From contig JABVXV010000516.1 of NCBI GenBank assembly GCA_013365325.1, forward strand, positions 1 through 31,541: a DNA stretch of 31,541 nucleotides. The letters run 5' to 3'. Below are positions 21,601 through 31,541 of the stretch, piece after piece (position 1 is the stretch's first letter; each line of letters starts with the position of its first letter). The DNA comes from Dipetalonema caudispina. Lineage: Eukaryota; Nematoda; Chromadorea; Rhabditida; Onchocercidae. Both the position numbers and the translations under genes were made by a program. The notes under the pieces are model-generated. The model was not told the DNA's origin. It saw only the letters and a program-made list of their open reading frames with translations, and made no database searches.

Positions 21601-24418
21601 GGCTCAAAAGGAATAGGGATCCTTTCATCCTGGCCATTAATATTCATATGTATATAAGTGGTCCATAAAAAAATCATTCCATTTCGTTTTTTATATTTAC
21701 TTATACGAGAAGTATATAATAACAATACTTTGCAATATAACTGTAAAAATACATTGCTACTTTTATTCGTTGTGGTGACCTCCCAAATATTAATGTAAAT
21801 TGCGGTAGAAAAAGCAGTGTCCATTCGTAACATTAACGATAGTGCGGCTGCTTGTTGAAGTAGTAGTAATTATATGGTATCATTTATTGATTTCGACTTT
21901 AAGAAATAATTTTTATTTATTGGTTTTGTTCGCAATTTGTCAAATTCTCAGTCCCCTGCCTTCATTTCATCTTGTCATTCCTCTGTAAAGCAATTTATCT
22001 TTCGCAGTTGTGCAACTATACAATTTTGCGAAACTTATAACCAGTACTAACAGGAACGGTAGCGATCTCTTGCGCGACAGTTAATCGCTCGACGGTCGGC
22101 GACACCTTTACTACCCGATTTTTCATCTTCTTCCCTCTCTTTTCTTCTTTATCTCCATCTAGCATCTCATTCAACTGATCTTTTGTGAGAAATTTCATTG
22201 TAGAAATCTTTAAAATTCCCATACTCTTTTTCGCTTCTCTCTTTCTATCACATTTTTCGAATTTCTATCAAAACTATTCAGATTTCTACGAATTTATATT
22301 CTTGATGTAACGAGAAATTCTTCAAATTGGAATCCTTTCCTCTTCAATAGAATTTCTTTATTATTCGTTATATTTGAAATTTTTCTCTACTGCTTCTTCT
22401 TTCATTTTTCATTCTCTCTTCCTCTCTCTCTCCCTCTCTCTCTCTTTTACCACTTTTCTTTCTAATATCCCTGTTCAGTCTGAAATATTAACATTATATA
22501 GTGGATCTTGGTGAACAGTTTGATGGCACGATATAACAGAATAATATAGTTATTCCGTTGAACGGGGAAATTCCCCGTACATATTGGAAAACAAATGAAG
22601 CGATATCTAATAGTGAAAAATTTTATAAAGTTAGTCGTATGTCGAAGCATCCGAAACGAAGAGAAAGGAAATTAGTAGGCTAATATAATATTCAAGCCTG
22701 GTTGGAATTGAAACAACATGAGGAGATTTTTTTGTGGCTTCATTATGGGCACATTTCGAAGACTAAATTACACTCATTTGCAATTAAACTAATGTAATCA
22801 GATCCATTTGGAATTACAACCTAATTAAAGAATTAATTCGTGGATGTTTTTATAAAAGACAAAGAGATGAAATCGGTGATATAATATGCACTTCATTTCA
22901 TGATTCAAATTATCGCAAATTTTTTAGTTGAAGATTTTTGTGAAAAAGAAAGATTTACAGGGAATGAAAATTATATTCATATTTTAATCTGGGAAAAGAA
23001 TGTTAATATTAAAATATTATAATTCGATGATATATGACACTATAAGTTCAACTCATGAAGTTGAAAATAATTTTCTAATAAGTTAAACAACGATAGGTTC
23101 AACTGTAAATACCGTAGTTGCCTATGTTCAATAAACAATCGAACTGTATTGCAAAAAACTGATCATAATTTGTAGTAACATTAACAAGAAAAAAGCAAAC
23201 CTGTTAAACCAGTCATATCGGCTACCATACTTCCTGGATATGGATGTGCACCAAAAGGATACTGTTGCGGATAACCGTATGCCCATGTATGTCCAGTGGC
23301 TACAGCCGCTGCATGAGCTGCATGAAAATTTGACCCGTAAAAATCTGCCTGACACATTGGATTCATCATATCGAAACCTAAATGAAAAAGACTCCAACAA
23401 AACTTTTTTCGACAACGATGTTATACTGATTATTGATAACTTCAATACAATATTAACAGTCAATCAATTATCGAACCATATAAAGTAATAAGTTAATTCA
23501 GCAAATTTTGCCCTATTTTTCTCATTTGTAAGATGCACTGAAATTATGTTTAATGACTGCAAATTCAAAAAAATATTTAAAAATCTGAGTGAAATCAAAA
23601 TATGTGAACTTGCCGGTTGCAGTAGATGGTGAAAGAAAAGCAGCTTTAGCGACAGCATTTGGTGATGGTATCCCTGAGGAACCTAACGATGGCACACAGG
23701 ATGATGCTGCAACAAGCTTTGTAAAATACATTCTAAAATTTGGATTTTTAACCAAATTAAAGTTTGACCTTTTAGAAAGTGGAAATTTTGAAATTATTGT
23801 TACCGGAAGCGGAAGAAACGGAAGCAACGTTGGCTGCAACAGCAGCGGCCTGTTGCACAACAGCTTGTTGTGCAGAGAGATGAGCAGCTTGAGCAGCAGC
23901 GGCAGCTTGATGCGGAGATGTCCAGTCATAACCGTATGGATAATGTTGCGAATGTCCGGCATGGGCATGATGAGTACCAGGTAGGCTACTCATTACATTC
24001 ATCACCTGCGAAGATGAAGCGGACGACGAACTAGAATATTTTATGATGTCACAAGGACTAAATAAAATAATATGAATGGCAAAGTCGTTCAATAATATTT
24101 TCCGATTTCGGCTAACTTCAGGAGTTTCGATTGGCTTGTTTGTAAAGAAGCTGTACTCATAATTTTAAGAATAGTGATACGACACCTAGTTGCAAGTGCG
24201 GGCGGGGTACTGGTCCTATCGTTTTCGTTTGTAGCACTTGATACTGAAATACTTGAAGATGATGCAGCTGTCGCAGCAGCTGTGGTTACAACTGCAGCTA
24301 CAGAAACTGGCGTTGTAACGTTAGTGGCGGTAAATTTCTGGTAAAACGGTTTGTCCATGAAACTTCCGGAGAAGCCGAACGATGCCGGATTGTTGATACC
24401 GTTCATCACAGAAATCAT
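15698..24418 (-). CDS. php-3: Abd-B-class posterior Hox protein (nob-1/php-3 type)
   Basis: Six exons, 24418-24186, 24030-23804, 23706-23614, 23377-23201, 16295-16114 and 15793-15698, encode 335 aa with matching phases. Residues 1-243 are low-complexity: Ala/Thr/Ser runs, an Ala/Gln block and Tyr/Pro/His patches such as [11 protein letters not shown]. The homeodomain is residues 255-314. It begins [20 protein letters not shown], continues [14 protein letters not shown], and carries [11 protein letters not shown] as recognition helix with Gln50 and Asn51. The RKKRKPY arm, the YVSKQKR segment and a lone Trp at 249 in place of the hexapeptide mark the Abd-B class; QKQR after the domain resembles nob-1/php-3. 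It should be a nuclear DNA-binding factor patterning the posterior. Intron 3 appears to be GC-AG, intron 4 is 6.9 kb, and intron 5 splits the homeodomain between residues 50 and 51. The choice between php-3, nob-1 and egl-5 rests on memory of the family; the class itself is secure. Confidence 0.93.
16114..16295 (-). other. php-3: Homeobox exon (exon 5), homeodomain residues 1-50
   Basis: Encodes the linker Trp, the basic arm, helices I and II and helix III up to Gln50. It is bounded by a TTTATAG acceptor and a GTAAAG donor. The remaining ten homeodomain residues come from exon 6 (from 15793), which begins with NRRMKDKK after a TTTTCAG acceptor. Confidence 0.95.
18258..18638 (-). CDS. Unrecognised 126-codon ORF in Hox intron 4
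   Basis: The longest uninterrupted frame in the intron, on the same strand as the Hox gene. Its start is preceded by an acceptor-like TTGCAG just before an ATGTCC. The translation has several Cys and aromatic residues (for example [18 protein letters not shown]) and a hydrophobic stretch near the end ([13 protein letters not shown]). I recognise no family. A second minus frame also stays open across part of it. It may be a nested gene, an unused exon or chance; chance is somewhat favoured. Confidence 0.2.
   Translation of the reverse strand: MQMSSFDKYDFLAIFWLNRPGFFRTVQKAYQIFHLFANNQISATISQNYCNIMGIPSFFRFQASLSSIFSSSEQMFAPLCASKLGYCSFPQYYPNYCLHKGIDLFAWQIVILLLVLFSQQRRHVKY
19861..20000. promoter_or_regulatory. 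Candidate enhancer block in Hox intron 4
   Basis: This block has clearly more CG dinucleotides than the surrounding intron. TTTTTATG occurs twice, at 19915-19922 (extended to TTTTTATGGCC) and at 19975-19982 (followed by TTTATTTT). TTTATGG/TTTATG is the known preference of Abd-B-class Hox and Caudal/Cdx homeodomains. A 35-codon minus ORF also spans it, so a coding explanation cannot be excluded. The regulatory role is inferred. Confidence 0.35.
21290..21307 (+). repeat. Poly(A) run (18 bp)
   Basis: Uninterrupted A homopolymer inside Hox intron 4. Confidence 0.95.
22016..22222 (-). CDS. Coding-like ORF in Hox intron 4, possible alternative first exon
   Basis: A 68-codon ATG-started frame on the Hox strand, with more CG and balanced base use than the flanks. 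The product is highly charged ([20 protein letters not shown]) and then Val/Thr-rich ([20 protein letters not shown]). I recognise no domain. Two internal GT sites (exon ends at 22048 or 22042) leave one base over, the phase required by the homeobox exon at 16295, so splicing to it would keep frame. No strong acceptor lies upstream, which fits a first exon. It could also be an independent small gene or chance. Confidence 0.35.
   Translation of the reverse strand: MGILKISTMKFLTKDQLNEMLDGDKEEKRGKKMKNRVVKVSPTVERLTVAQEIATVPVSTGYKFRKIV
22412..22445 (+). repeat. (CT)n pyrimidine tract
   Basis: Imperfect CT/CCT repeat in Hox intron 4, within a wider pyrimidine-rich region from about 22380. Confidence 0.9.
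22562..22578. repeat. 17-bp perfect palindrome with GC arms
   Basis: ACGGGGAA-A-TTCCCCGT: eight-base arms around one central base, unusually GC-rich for this region. It resembles a palindromic Rel/kappa-B type site, but C. elegans has no NF-kappa-B, so the binding factor, if any, is unknown. Confidence 0.8.
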
Positions 24419-24468
24419 ATCATTGGATAATATAAAAAACTATACTGCACACAGAGAGGTTTATTCCT
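24419..24468 (-). promoter_or_regulatory. Likely 5' UTR and splice acceptor of the Hox gene
   Basis: TTAAATTCCAG on the minus strand ends at 24467, leaving a 48-nt leader before the start codon at 24418. This could be a spliced-leader acceptor or the end of a 5' UTR intron. Confidence 0.5.
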
Positions 24469-25632
24469 GGAATTTAAAATTGAAATGGAAGATTAAATAT
24501 TGTGGGAAGGTCTTTGCTAATACAAATTGAACACAACGAAATCGATCAAATTTCTGATTGCATAATTGATTAATTTTTGAACACTTTATTTCTAAATTAT
24601 TAAATTCATTCAGTTTTTCAGAAAATCAATTTCGTATATGAACGAAAATTATGCTTCTAAAACAATGCTTCACTGTGATTTGTAAATGTAAAATTACTAT
24701 CGCATTTTATATTAAGCTTCGAAATATTCTTACGCTAATTTAAATTAATTTATTGTTTAGAATTTTTTTCAGCATCCTCATAAGGAACGGATTTCGTTTT
24801 TTTGCTCTAATATTTCTGAAAAAGAATGCGAAAAGAAGTGCAAATATACTAAAAGCAGTTTTTCACAGTATTATGTCTATTTTTTTCTTTCTTTTTGAGT
24901 TTCCTTCAATTTAAGAAAAGCAATGACGAATTACTGTGACAATATTTTTGATTGATCAACAAATAATGTGCAAGGGAAAATCGTATCATGTTGATTTAAC
25001 AACAGACCAGTTTAGCTTGTACATTTTCCTGATTGAACAACCAAATAAACATTGAAATTCCCTCCTTTCCCACTTTTTTCCAGTTCAAAAGTTTTTTGAA
25101 ATGAAATTGCATTGCCGAAAAAAGCGGTTACTTTGAATATGTAATGTATATGCTTACTATCAAAAACAGTATCCGTAAGAATCCTTTTCTGTATCATTGC
25201 AATGAAAAAACCGGCAATCAACACATACCTAACAGACTTTTGTAAAATTAATAAGATAAAGCACTGATGCTACAGTCTTACTATTATTATCGAGATGTGA
25301 TCGAATATCTAAAAAGACTATTCCAGGAGTGTTTATCTTTGATTCATACATATTTTAATTGATTACTGATCAGGCTGGCAATCTTTCTTTTCGCTTTTAT
25401 TGAGTACAATGATTTCGTAGTTTGCTTTTAGTTCCCGGAACTATTTCTTACCGTACTTCATTAAACCATAAAATTATTTTCAAACTGGAAATAAAAAAAG
25501 AAAAAGTCAAATATTTAAAAATACTAAAATTACTATAACGAATTGAAATATTGCTTCCATATTTGAGAAAACCAATTGTGCATACGTTTGCCAAATGCTT
25601 CACAAACTTTCACTTAACGCTGACTTATGTTC

Positions 25633-25705
25633 ACATCGGCACACAAATGCACACACACTGACACACACTTACACACACAGACACACACACACATATGTAT
25701 GCACA
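25633..25705 (+). repeat. CA-rich repeat
   Basis: Imperfect ACACAC runs broken by TG and TT steps, about 1.2 kb upstream of the Hox start. Confidence 0.9.
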
Positions 25706-28013
25706 TGCATGATGCGCATATCGTTTTAACAAATCCGGTTTTCAGCATCTGAACGAATAACGGTAGTTTTTTTGTAAAAGATTGAAAATTTTGTTTAAAA
25801 AATCAATGACTATTTATAAATTATCGGAAAAAGAATTTCGTTGAATCATCATTTTATAAGTTACCACAGATGAAATCTTGTCATTTTTTGATACCTAAAT
25901 TGAAATACCGACCCAATGCGTCATCGTATTAGTGTCAAATTTTCTTCATTATAATATAAAACATAGTATACACTTGTTATGTATCTTATTATTATGACAG
26001 ATACTCATCAGAATCCTGCGAAAACTGATCTGTTTGTTGAATTAATTGATATTATTCGGATAATTTGTGATGAAAATAAAATTTGGTGCAAATGGAAACG
26101 CTAAGTAATGGAACTAAGTTTTTGGTAAAGTATTCAAAAGTTTTTCGCTGCTACATTAAAAACAAAGGTTTTTAAAAATTTTGTATTGACTTGTGATACA
26201 ACCTGTCAAGAATAAAAATATCCCTTAATTTTCCTATCCACCGCATCAATTCCTCACAGTTCACATTGAAGATGAAGACGAAATTGTTCACATATTAAAA
26301 TTGTTTATAATATCCCAAAGTATCACTAATATCATGAATGGACAGATCAATTTTACCATATGAAATTTGCACCCAAAATATTAGAAGTTTACGCTGGAAA
26401 TATCATAAACTAAGTGTTATTAATATTTTTTGAGTTGTGAAATAATTTTTCATCCTTTTTGTGTCAGATACTCATGAAATGTAAATAACCAGAATTTCCG
26501 GAATCCTTCAGAACAACGTTGTTGTTCTTGATGGTATAGAAAATTAATCCCTACTCAAATATCAACCTATTTTTAGGTACCACTCATGTCGTTTAGATAG
26601 CTGAATAATTGTTTATCATCCATTATTTTGCACAAAATTATAATAAATAATCGAAATTATCGGAATCATAAATTGATTGATAATTTATTTTTAAACAAAT
26701 TAAAACCATCTATAACCTTCTTAATGTAAAAATTTTCACTATTATAATTCAAAGATAAATAAAATTATGATAGCGATATGTTTTTTTATGGCAAGTATAA
26801 ATCATGCAAATTGTAGGAAAAAGTGGAAAGTATTTGTAGGAAGGGAGGGGATGATAAAGAAGAAAAGATGGAATGGGGACATAAACATTGTAATAACCCA
26901 ATATTTTGATAGGAACATAAAGCTAACGATGGTGTTAAAGGCATATAAAATGCCATATACGATAATCTATCTCAACTAGTTGATTCGATGTAACTGCCGT
27001 TGTAGCCAGCTAGTATCATAATCGTCGCTGGAGCAAAATTGCTATTCTTCAAGCTAATTTATCCGTGAATGTTTCCTTTCAAAATTTTCTTCAAATTTCA
27101 AACTACCAATTGGTAGGTTTTCATTTATTAATGAATATTTATAACAATCCATCACATCTAATCCATCTTGTCACTTCGCTGCATCAATCTGTTCATTCTG
27201 TTTATGTTGTATACATCACAATATAATATTTTCCAGGACTCTTCGAATATTACTTTTATTTCACTGAATCCCTTAACAGTAAGAAAATAGTGCCATGATC
27301 ACAGCCATTTTGAAAGATTTATGTTTAGCTTCTTATCAATCCATTGATCATATCAACACTATAGCTCACAAATACCAAATTACTATCATCATTTCAATAA
27401 AAAAAAGAAAAAAATTATTACGCGTAACTAGCCATAGGGAAAGGTAGCGAACGATCCTCTCATTGGTTATTTCATGACAATCACTAATCGATATGATAAA
27501 GACGATAGATTGATTACCATTGGATGGATCAAATTGCTGTACTTTTCTCGAGTGAGGAAGGGTTTGAAATAAAAAAAGAAGTCTTTTTGAAGTAATTCCT
27601 TATAGTAGACATCTCAAATCATTTTTTTCCCTTCCAAAATATCAAACACATCCCTAACAATGTTAAATCCGCCTTTAGCGATAATTACGATAAATAGCAA
27701 ATGATGAACATAATTAATCATTTAAAGTACCCCAATCACAAGCAATTCATTGCATTTCCGTACTAATAACAATAAATCTTAGCACTTAATATATCAGTTA
27801 ACAATAATATTTCAACCTTCTTTTTCTTTTTTGTTGAATGGTAAAGATGAAAAACTTAGAATTCATTTCTAAATTCTAATTTTAAAATACAACTAAAAAC
27901 TTATCATTTTATCACATCCTTTCTCAAATATAGGCCATTAAAGTAGTGGCATATCAATCAACCTGATAGAATACACTACAACATCTCTCTATTAGATATC
28001 TAATTATGAAACA

Positions 28014-28111
28014 CCCATACACACACATAGATACATATATATGCATGCATATGCACATACATGCAGATGCATGCATATACATAGAAAATGACATGCAATG
28101 CATGTGCATGC
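28014..28111 (+). repeat. ACAT / ATGCAT alternating purine-pyrimidine tract
   Basis: CACA followed by repeated ATGCAT, ATGCAC and ACATAC units. Alternating purine-pyrimidine DNA of this sort can adopt non-B structure. The Met/His/Cys-rich ORF across it on the minus strand is a product of the repeat. Confidence 0.85.
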
Positions 28112-31100
28112 TAATGAAAAGGTCAGGATGGAAATTAGAGAGAAAGGAAAGGATGAAGATATGAATGAATGATTCGAGGAGGTAAAATGTCGACAAACAA
28201 CAAAGGAATGACAGGCAAATGGCGATGTGTGCGGCCTGAAATGGGCGTGGTTTCATCACATCTAAATATATGAATTGCAGTTGGCCTACCGTTTCCTTCA
28301 ACCAATCAGATAACAGCTATATCAAATAATAATCAAAATGGAAGAGTTCTGATAATAATTGTAGTACTAATCATGATATTATGCGAATAACAATAATATT
28401 AATGTTAGTACTGTTAAATATCCATTAAATTTTCTTGTACAATAAATCTTATGTATTGTATTATATATTTATTTGCACCATAAATAAAAAGGAGCATTTA
28501 TGGATGAATAAATTGGCAAAAAATAAAAATTATTATTGACTATTGCAAAATGGGTCTTTTTCTAAAAATCTATCCAAATATGCTAATAATGTTTATTGTA
28601 CTCCAAAATGTATTATATTTTAGTACCATATTTGTGATTTTTGAGATATTCTTCAATATTGTTCAATTCGAAAATTTTTGAGAGCCCTCAAATGAACAAA
28701 AATCTTTCTTACACTTCTTTTTTCAAACGCAATGTATGAAATTTTTCGTAAAATAGGCCGAATTTACAACAATATTAACGATCTTCTTTTTGTAAATTGA
28801 TAAAGTTTTCGAAATTTTATTCGATAAAACTACAGTTTTCTTTCGACTATGCAAAAATTCAAATAGTTTCATTGCACATTTTTCGAATGTTGGATTTTGG
28901 AGTAAATTCGAGTTTTGAGAGGGATTTTGAACTATTTGTATTTTAATCTCTTATCAACTAAAAGACTTGATGATTTTGCTTTTTTCCACCATTACAAGAA
29001 TAAACATTTAGGTATGTTGCAAGCACAAGCTGATCTATCGTTGCTTTGGATGGAATCGACCATCGTGAAAGTATAAATTAAGCCTTATTGATAAGAATAA
29101 ATTGAAAAATCTCAACCGAGGATCTCTACTTCTTTTTCCCGTTTCACTTACAACTGAAGCTAAGTCATTTTACAGTATATCCAAATCATTTATACATGCA
29201 AAACTTTTGGTGACAATGACAAAATACTGACTGAAAAAACGCAAGTGGAAATCTTAAATTTTATTTTCCAAGATTATGGAAAATAATATAACAGAAAACG
29301 ACTTCTAAATCTTTTCATAATAAAGAGATTCTTGAAAAACATCAATCATTTTACCAAAAATTTTTCCGAATTAATATGTATTTTGAAATTACTATGTTTC
29401 GGAAATTTTTCCAAGAAAAGCAATTAGAATTTCGAAAATTATTCATAAAGTTGGGCAAATATTTTTAAAACAAGAAGAAAAAAAGACCATTGCCGCTCCT
29501 TTTGTCTGCTCACTCCTTTGATCATGACAATTTAAATATTTATGACAATTACTGATGCAGTATGTCAGAACGCGGCGCACCTGTGTAAGACGTAACTATC
29601 CGTTAATCACATTGCTCAACCAATCAAATTTTACGTAAATTGCTGCAGAAATAGAAGTTGGAAATCTCTGTTTTACTATTTTTTATTGAATTCTATTAAT
29701 ATTATCGAAAGTGAAACAAGCGAAGAATAGCAAACATTTCTTCAAAAAAGACTTCCACTGATACTTTTACTGTGTGAATCTTCAATTTAACATTTGAATC
29801 GATGCTACGGTTTAGTGACACTAATTAAAATCGTTCCATAACTAAAGTTTAAAAAAGATGTATAGTTTTGGAGAATGAAGTCTTCATAACTTAAGCTATT
29901 AAACTGTCGTGATGAATTATAAGCATCTTCCTGTTTAAAATGCCTCTCTTAGATTTCAACATTCATTTCACCTAAATTCTATTGAATCCACCACTTTAAT
30001 TGACATTAAATTCTATTCCACTATCATTGTCATTATGATTATGCGTACAATTTATTTTGACTATAATTTCATTGAAATAACAACTTGCTTATGTTATCCA
30101 TAAAACATATAAATGAAGAAAGAAATAGCATACGACTGTTGTTATAAGTAGTAAAATAGTTGTAAGAGAAGAAGAGATATGTAATGAAAAGGATAAATGA
30201 ATGAGTGATAAAAGAAGTCTCCATTGATAATAAAACTTAACTCAAATGAATGAATGATATTTGAAGTTAATCAGTTAAAACTCGCTACTGTTTATCGTCA
30301 TTATTGTTACTGGAAAGCAATAAGAAAATGGAGGAGAGGAGAAGAAGATTCTACGATGCGAAATGCAAAAAGGCGGTCCATTCTACAGCAGTAGCAAAGT
30401 TATTGCAACGCCCAATCGTAGTGAGAATAGGATAGGGTGGAGTTGAAGGATGACCACGGATTTGGATAATTGAGAAATGGACTATACTGTTACCTCTATC
30501 ATAGAATGCCGCAAAGATAGCAATCTTACAAAGATTTTGAATGAAACCGATTTCTTCCCATTTTATTCTATTTTGATTGAATTTGAAATCATATGAATTG
30601 ATTTTTTTCAGTTTTATCTTCTTTATGACAGATGTGTTTTTTTTCCAATTTTAAGATCCTGAGAATTCAAAAAAAGAAAAACTGGTAGTTTAATTTGAAA
30701 TGCCACTTATAAGTACACGTGTTTTAAACCTATCATCGAAGCAAAGGATCATGTGTTTAGCATATTTTAGTTTTATTTTCATAAATCCATGAGTTCTTAA
30801 ATTAATTGGTGTGACGAATTCCATTTAGGCCTAGCTCACCCAATCTTATAATAAACTATTCTATCCAAATTAGTGTTCAATAAATCAAGAATAATAAACA
30901 GACATATACAATACAGTAAATAGACAGACCTGTTAAAAACGAGCCATCCTATAGCAACACACTATCCCTCTGCTACAAAATTGAGTTAAGTGAGGTCAGA
31001 AATGATCATAATAACGGTAATAGTATAATAAAGAAACAATCTATTACAATTAACGATGATCTTATTTCACTTAATATCCACTTCAACTCATATTATCCAA

Positions 31101-31449
31101 TCATTTAGATATGTTTGAGTTGTATAAACGTTGTAATCTAATGCGGAATACAAATCATTCATAATGAATAATCTTCATTATTATATGTGCGATAAATGAA
31201 GTAACGTGAAATGTATTTCTAGAAGATTTAAGTGATTCAAATAATAAATGAGATATGATAGAGCAATCGATCTTTCTAACAGACAAATCTATAGTTAAGT
31301 TACATATCGTGATGAATTTAGTTTAACCGTATGAATGGCTTATCAACATAATAAAGATACTGTGATTGAAATAATTGATTTAATCTAATTATGCATACAT
31401 TTTGTTGAATTAATTATGACAATGAAGATTAAATATTGCGACTAAATTA

Positions 31450-31540
31450 GTTCAATTTTGGAAGTGCTAAGATGTGAACAGTAACAAATGTTTATTAATT
31501 CTTTTTGAGACTGTTCCATCTAATTATATTTGAAATTTTA
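31450..31540 (-). repeat. Right arm of terminal inverted repeat
   Basis: This is the inverted partner of bases 2-92, about 98% identical over 91 bp by eye. It ends one base before the end of the window, just as the left copy begins one base after the start. The two arms enclose everything else, including four single-copy-looking genes. The mismatches show two distinct copies rather than the same molecule read twice. Confidence 0.9.
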
Positions 31541-31541
31541 T

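Larger units (their letters stand above)
16296..23200. other. 6.9-kb intron 4 of the Hox gene
   Basis: It separates the N-terminal exons from the homeobox exon. It holds a CpG-richer block with TTTTTATG motifs (19861-20000), a GGCCATTTATGAGG motif at 16895, a palindromic GGGGAAATTCCCC at 22564, CT repeats near 22412, an 18-A run at 21290, and unrecognised ORFs at 18258-18638 (minus), 20355-20630 (plus) and 22016-22222 (minus). Large introns in Hox genes commonly carry enhancers, so regulatory content is expected but not proven. Confidence 0.7.
24469..31449. other. 7-kb upstream region of the Hox gene
   Basis: No convincing gene on either strand. It contains CA-rich repeats (25633-25705), an alternating ACAT/ATGCAT tract (28014-28111), CpG-richer islands with CCAAT-type motifs at about 27420-27550, 28190-28312, 29556-29650 and 30329-30480, and otherwise AT-rich sequence. 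ORFs at 25012-25224, 26767-26979 and 27954-28301 show no family resemblance. The length of empty sequence suits a Hox control region. Confidence 0.55.

Noticed and set aside
23240..23984. Long ORFs on the plus strand and in other minus frames over the Hox exons
   Set aside because: They are shadows of the GC-richer Hox exons; the Hox frame has the splice sites, phases and continuity with the homeobox.
27777..27788. ATCTTAGCACTT, shared with the terminal repeat arms
   Set aside because: The match is only about 12 bp and the flanks are unrelated, so it is not a third repeat copy.
27954..28301. 115-codon minus ORF with Met, His and Cys runs
   Set aside because: Much of it reads through the ATGCAT/ACAT repeat tract; no domain or splice context.

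Overview
The window is AT-rich animal DNA with short exons, many small introns using the nematode-type acceptor (TTTTCAG / TTTTAG), simple-sequence tracts and long gene-poor stretches. The gene families point to a nematode: an FMRFamide-like peptide precursor of the flp-24 type, a cuticlin-like ZP-domain protein and an Abd-B-class Hox gene of the nob-1/php-3 type. A parasitic clade III (filarial or spirurid) worm fits best, but that is inference from composition and content, not from a marker gene.

Four genes can be rebuilt, all on the minus strand. I assembled exons by hand from reading frame, splice sites and phase; all junctions are phase-consistent. (1) 516-3312: a secreted ZP-domain (cuticlin-like) protein, 8 exons, 483 aa, with an unusually long Ser/Thr/Asn-rich segment between ZP-N and ZP-C and a furin-type site near the end. 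(2) 4770-5855: a small heat-shock protein (alpha-crystallin/HSP20), 4 exons, 150 aa. (3) 8003-8837: flp-24, 3 exons, 87 aa, one RFamide peptide between KR cleavage sites. (4) 15698-24466: the Hox gene, 6 exons, 335 aa, with the homeodomain split across exons 5 and 6 and a 6.9-kb fourth intron.

The rest is mostly non-coding: about 1.5 kb between genes 1 and 2, 2.1 kb between 2 and 3, 6.9 kb between 3 and 4, the 6.9-kb Hox intron, and 7 kb upstream of the Hox gene. These hold microsatellites ((TAA)n, (CA)n, (CT)n), a 43-bp poly(A) tract, some unrecognised ORFs and several CpG-richer islands that may be enhancers. Spacing is too large to suggest a tight operon. The genes share no obvious pathway; the Hox gene is the developmental landmark.

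The first and last ~91 bp of the window are near-perfect inverted copies of each other. The simplest reading is that the sequence is a whole contig or segment ending at both sides in the same dispersed repeat; a very large inverted-repeat-bounded segment is the more exciting but less likely alternative. Other points of note are a probable GC-AG intron in the Hox gene, a coding-like ORF in the big Hox intron that could serve as an alternative first exon, and a perfect CREB site upstream of flp-24.
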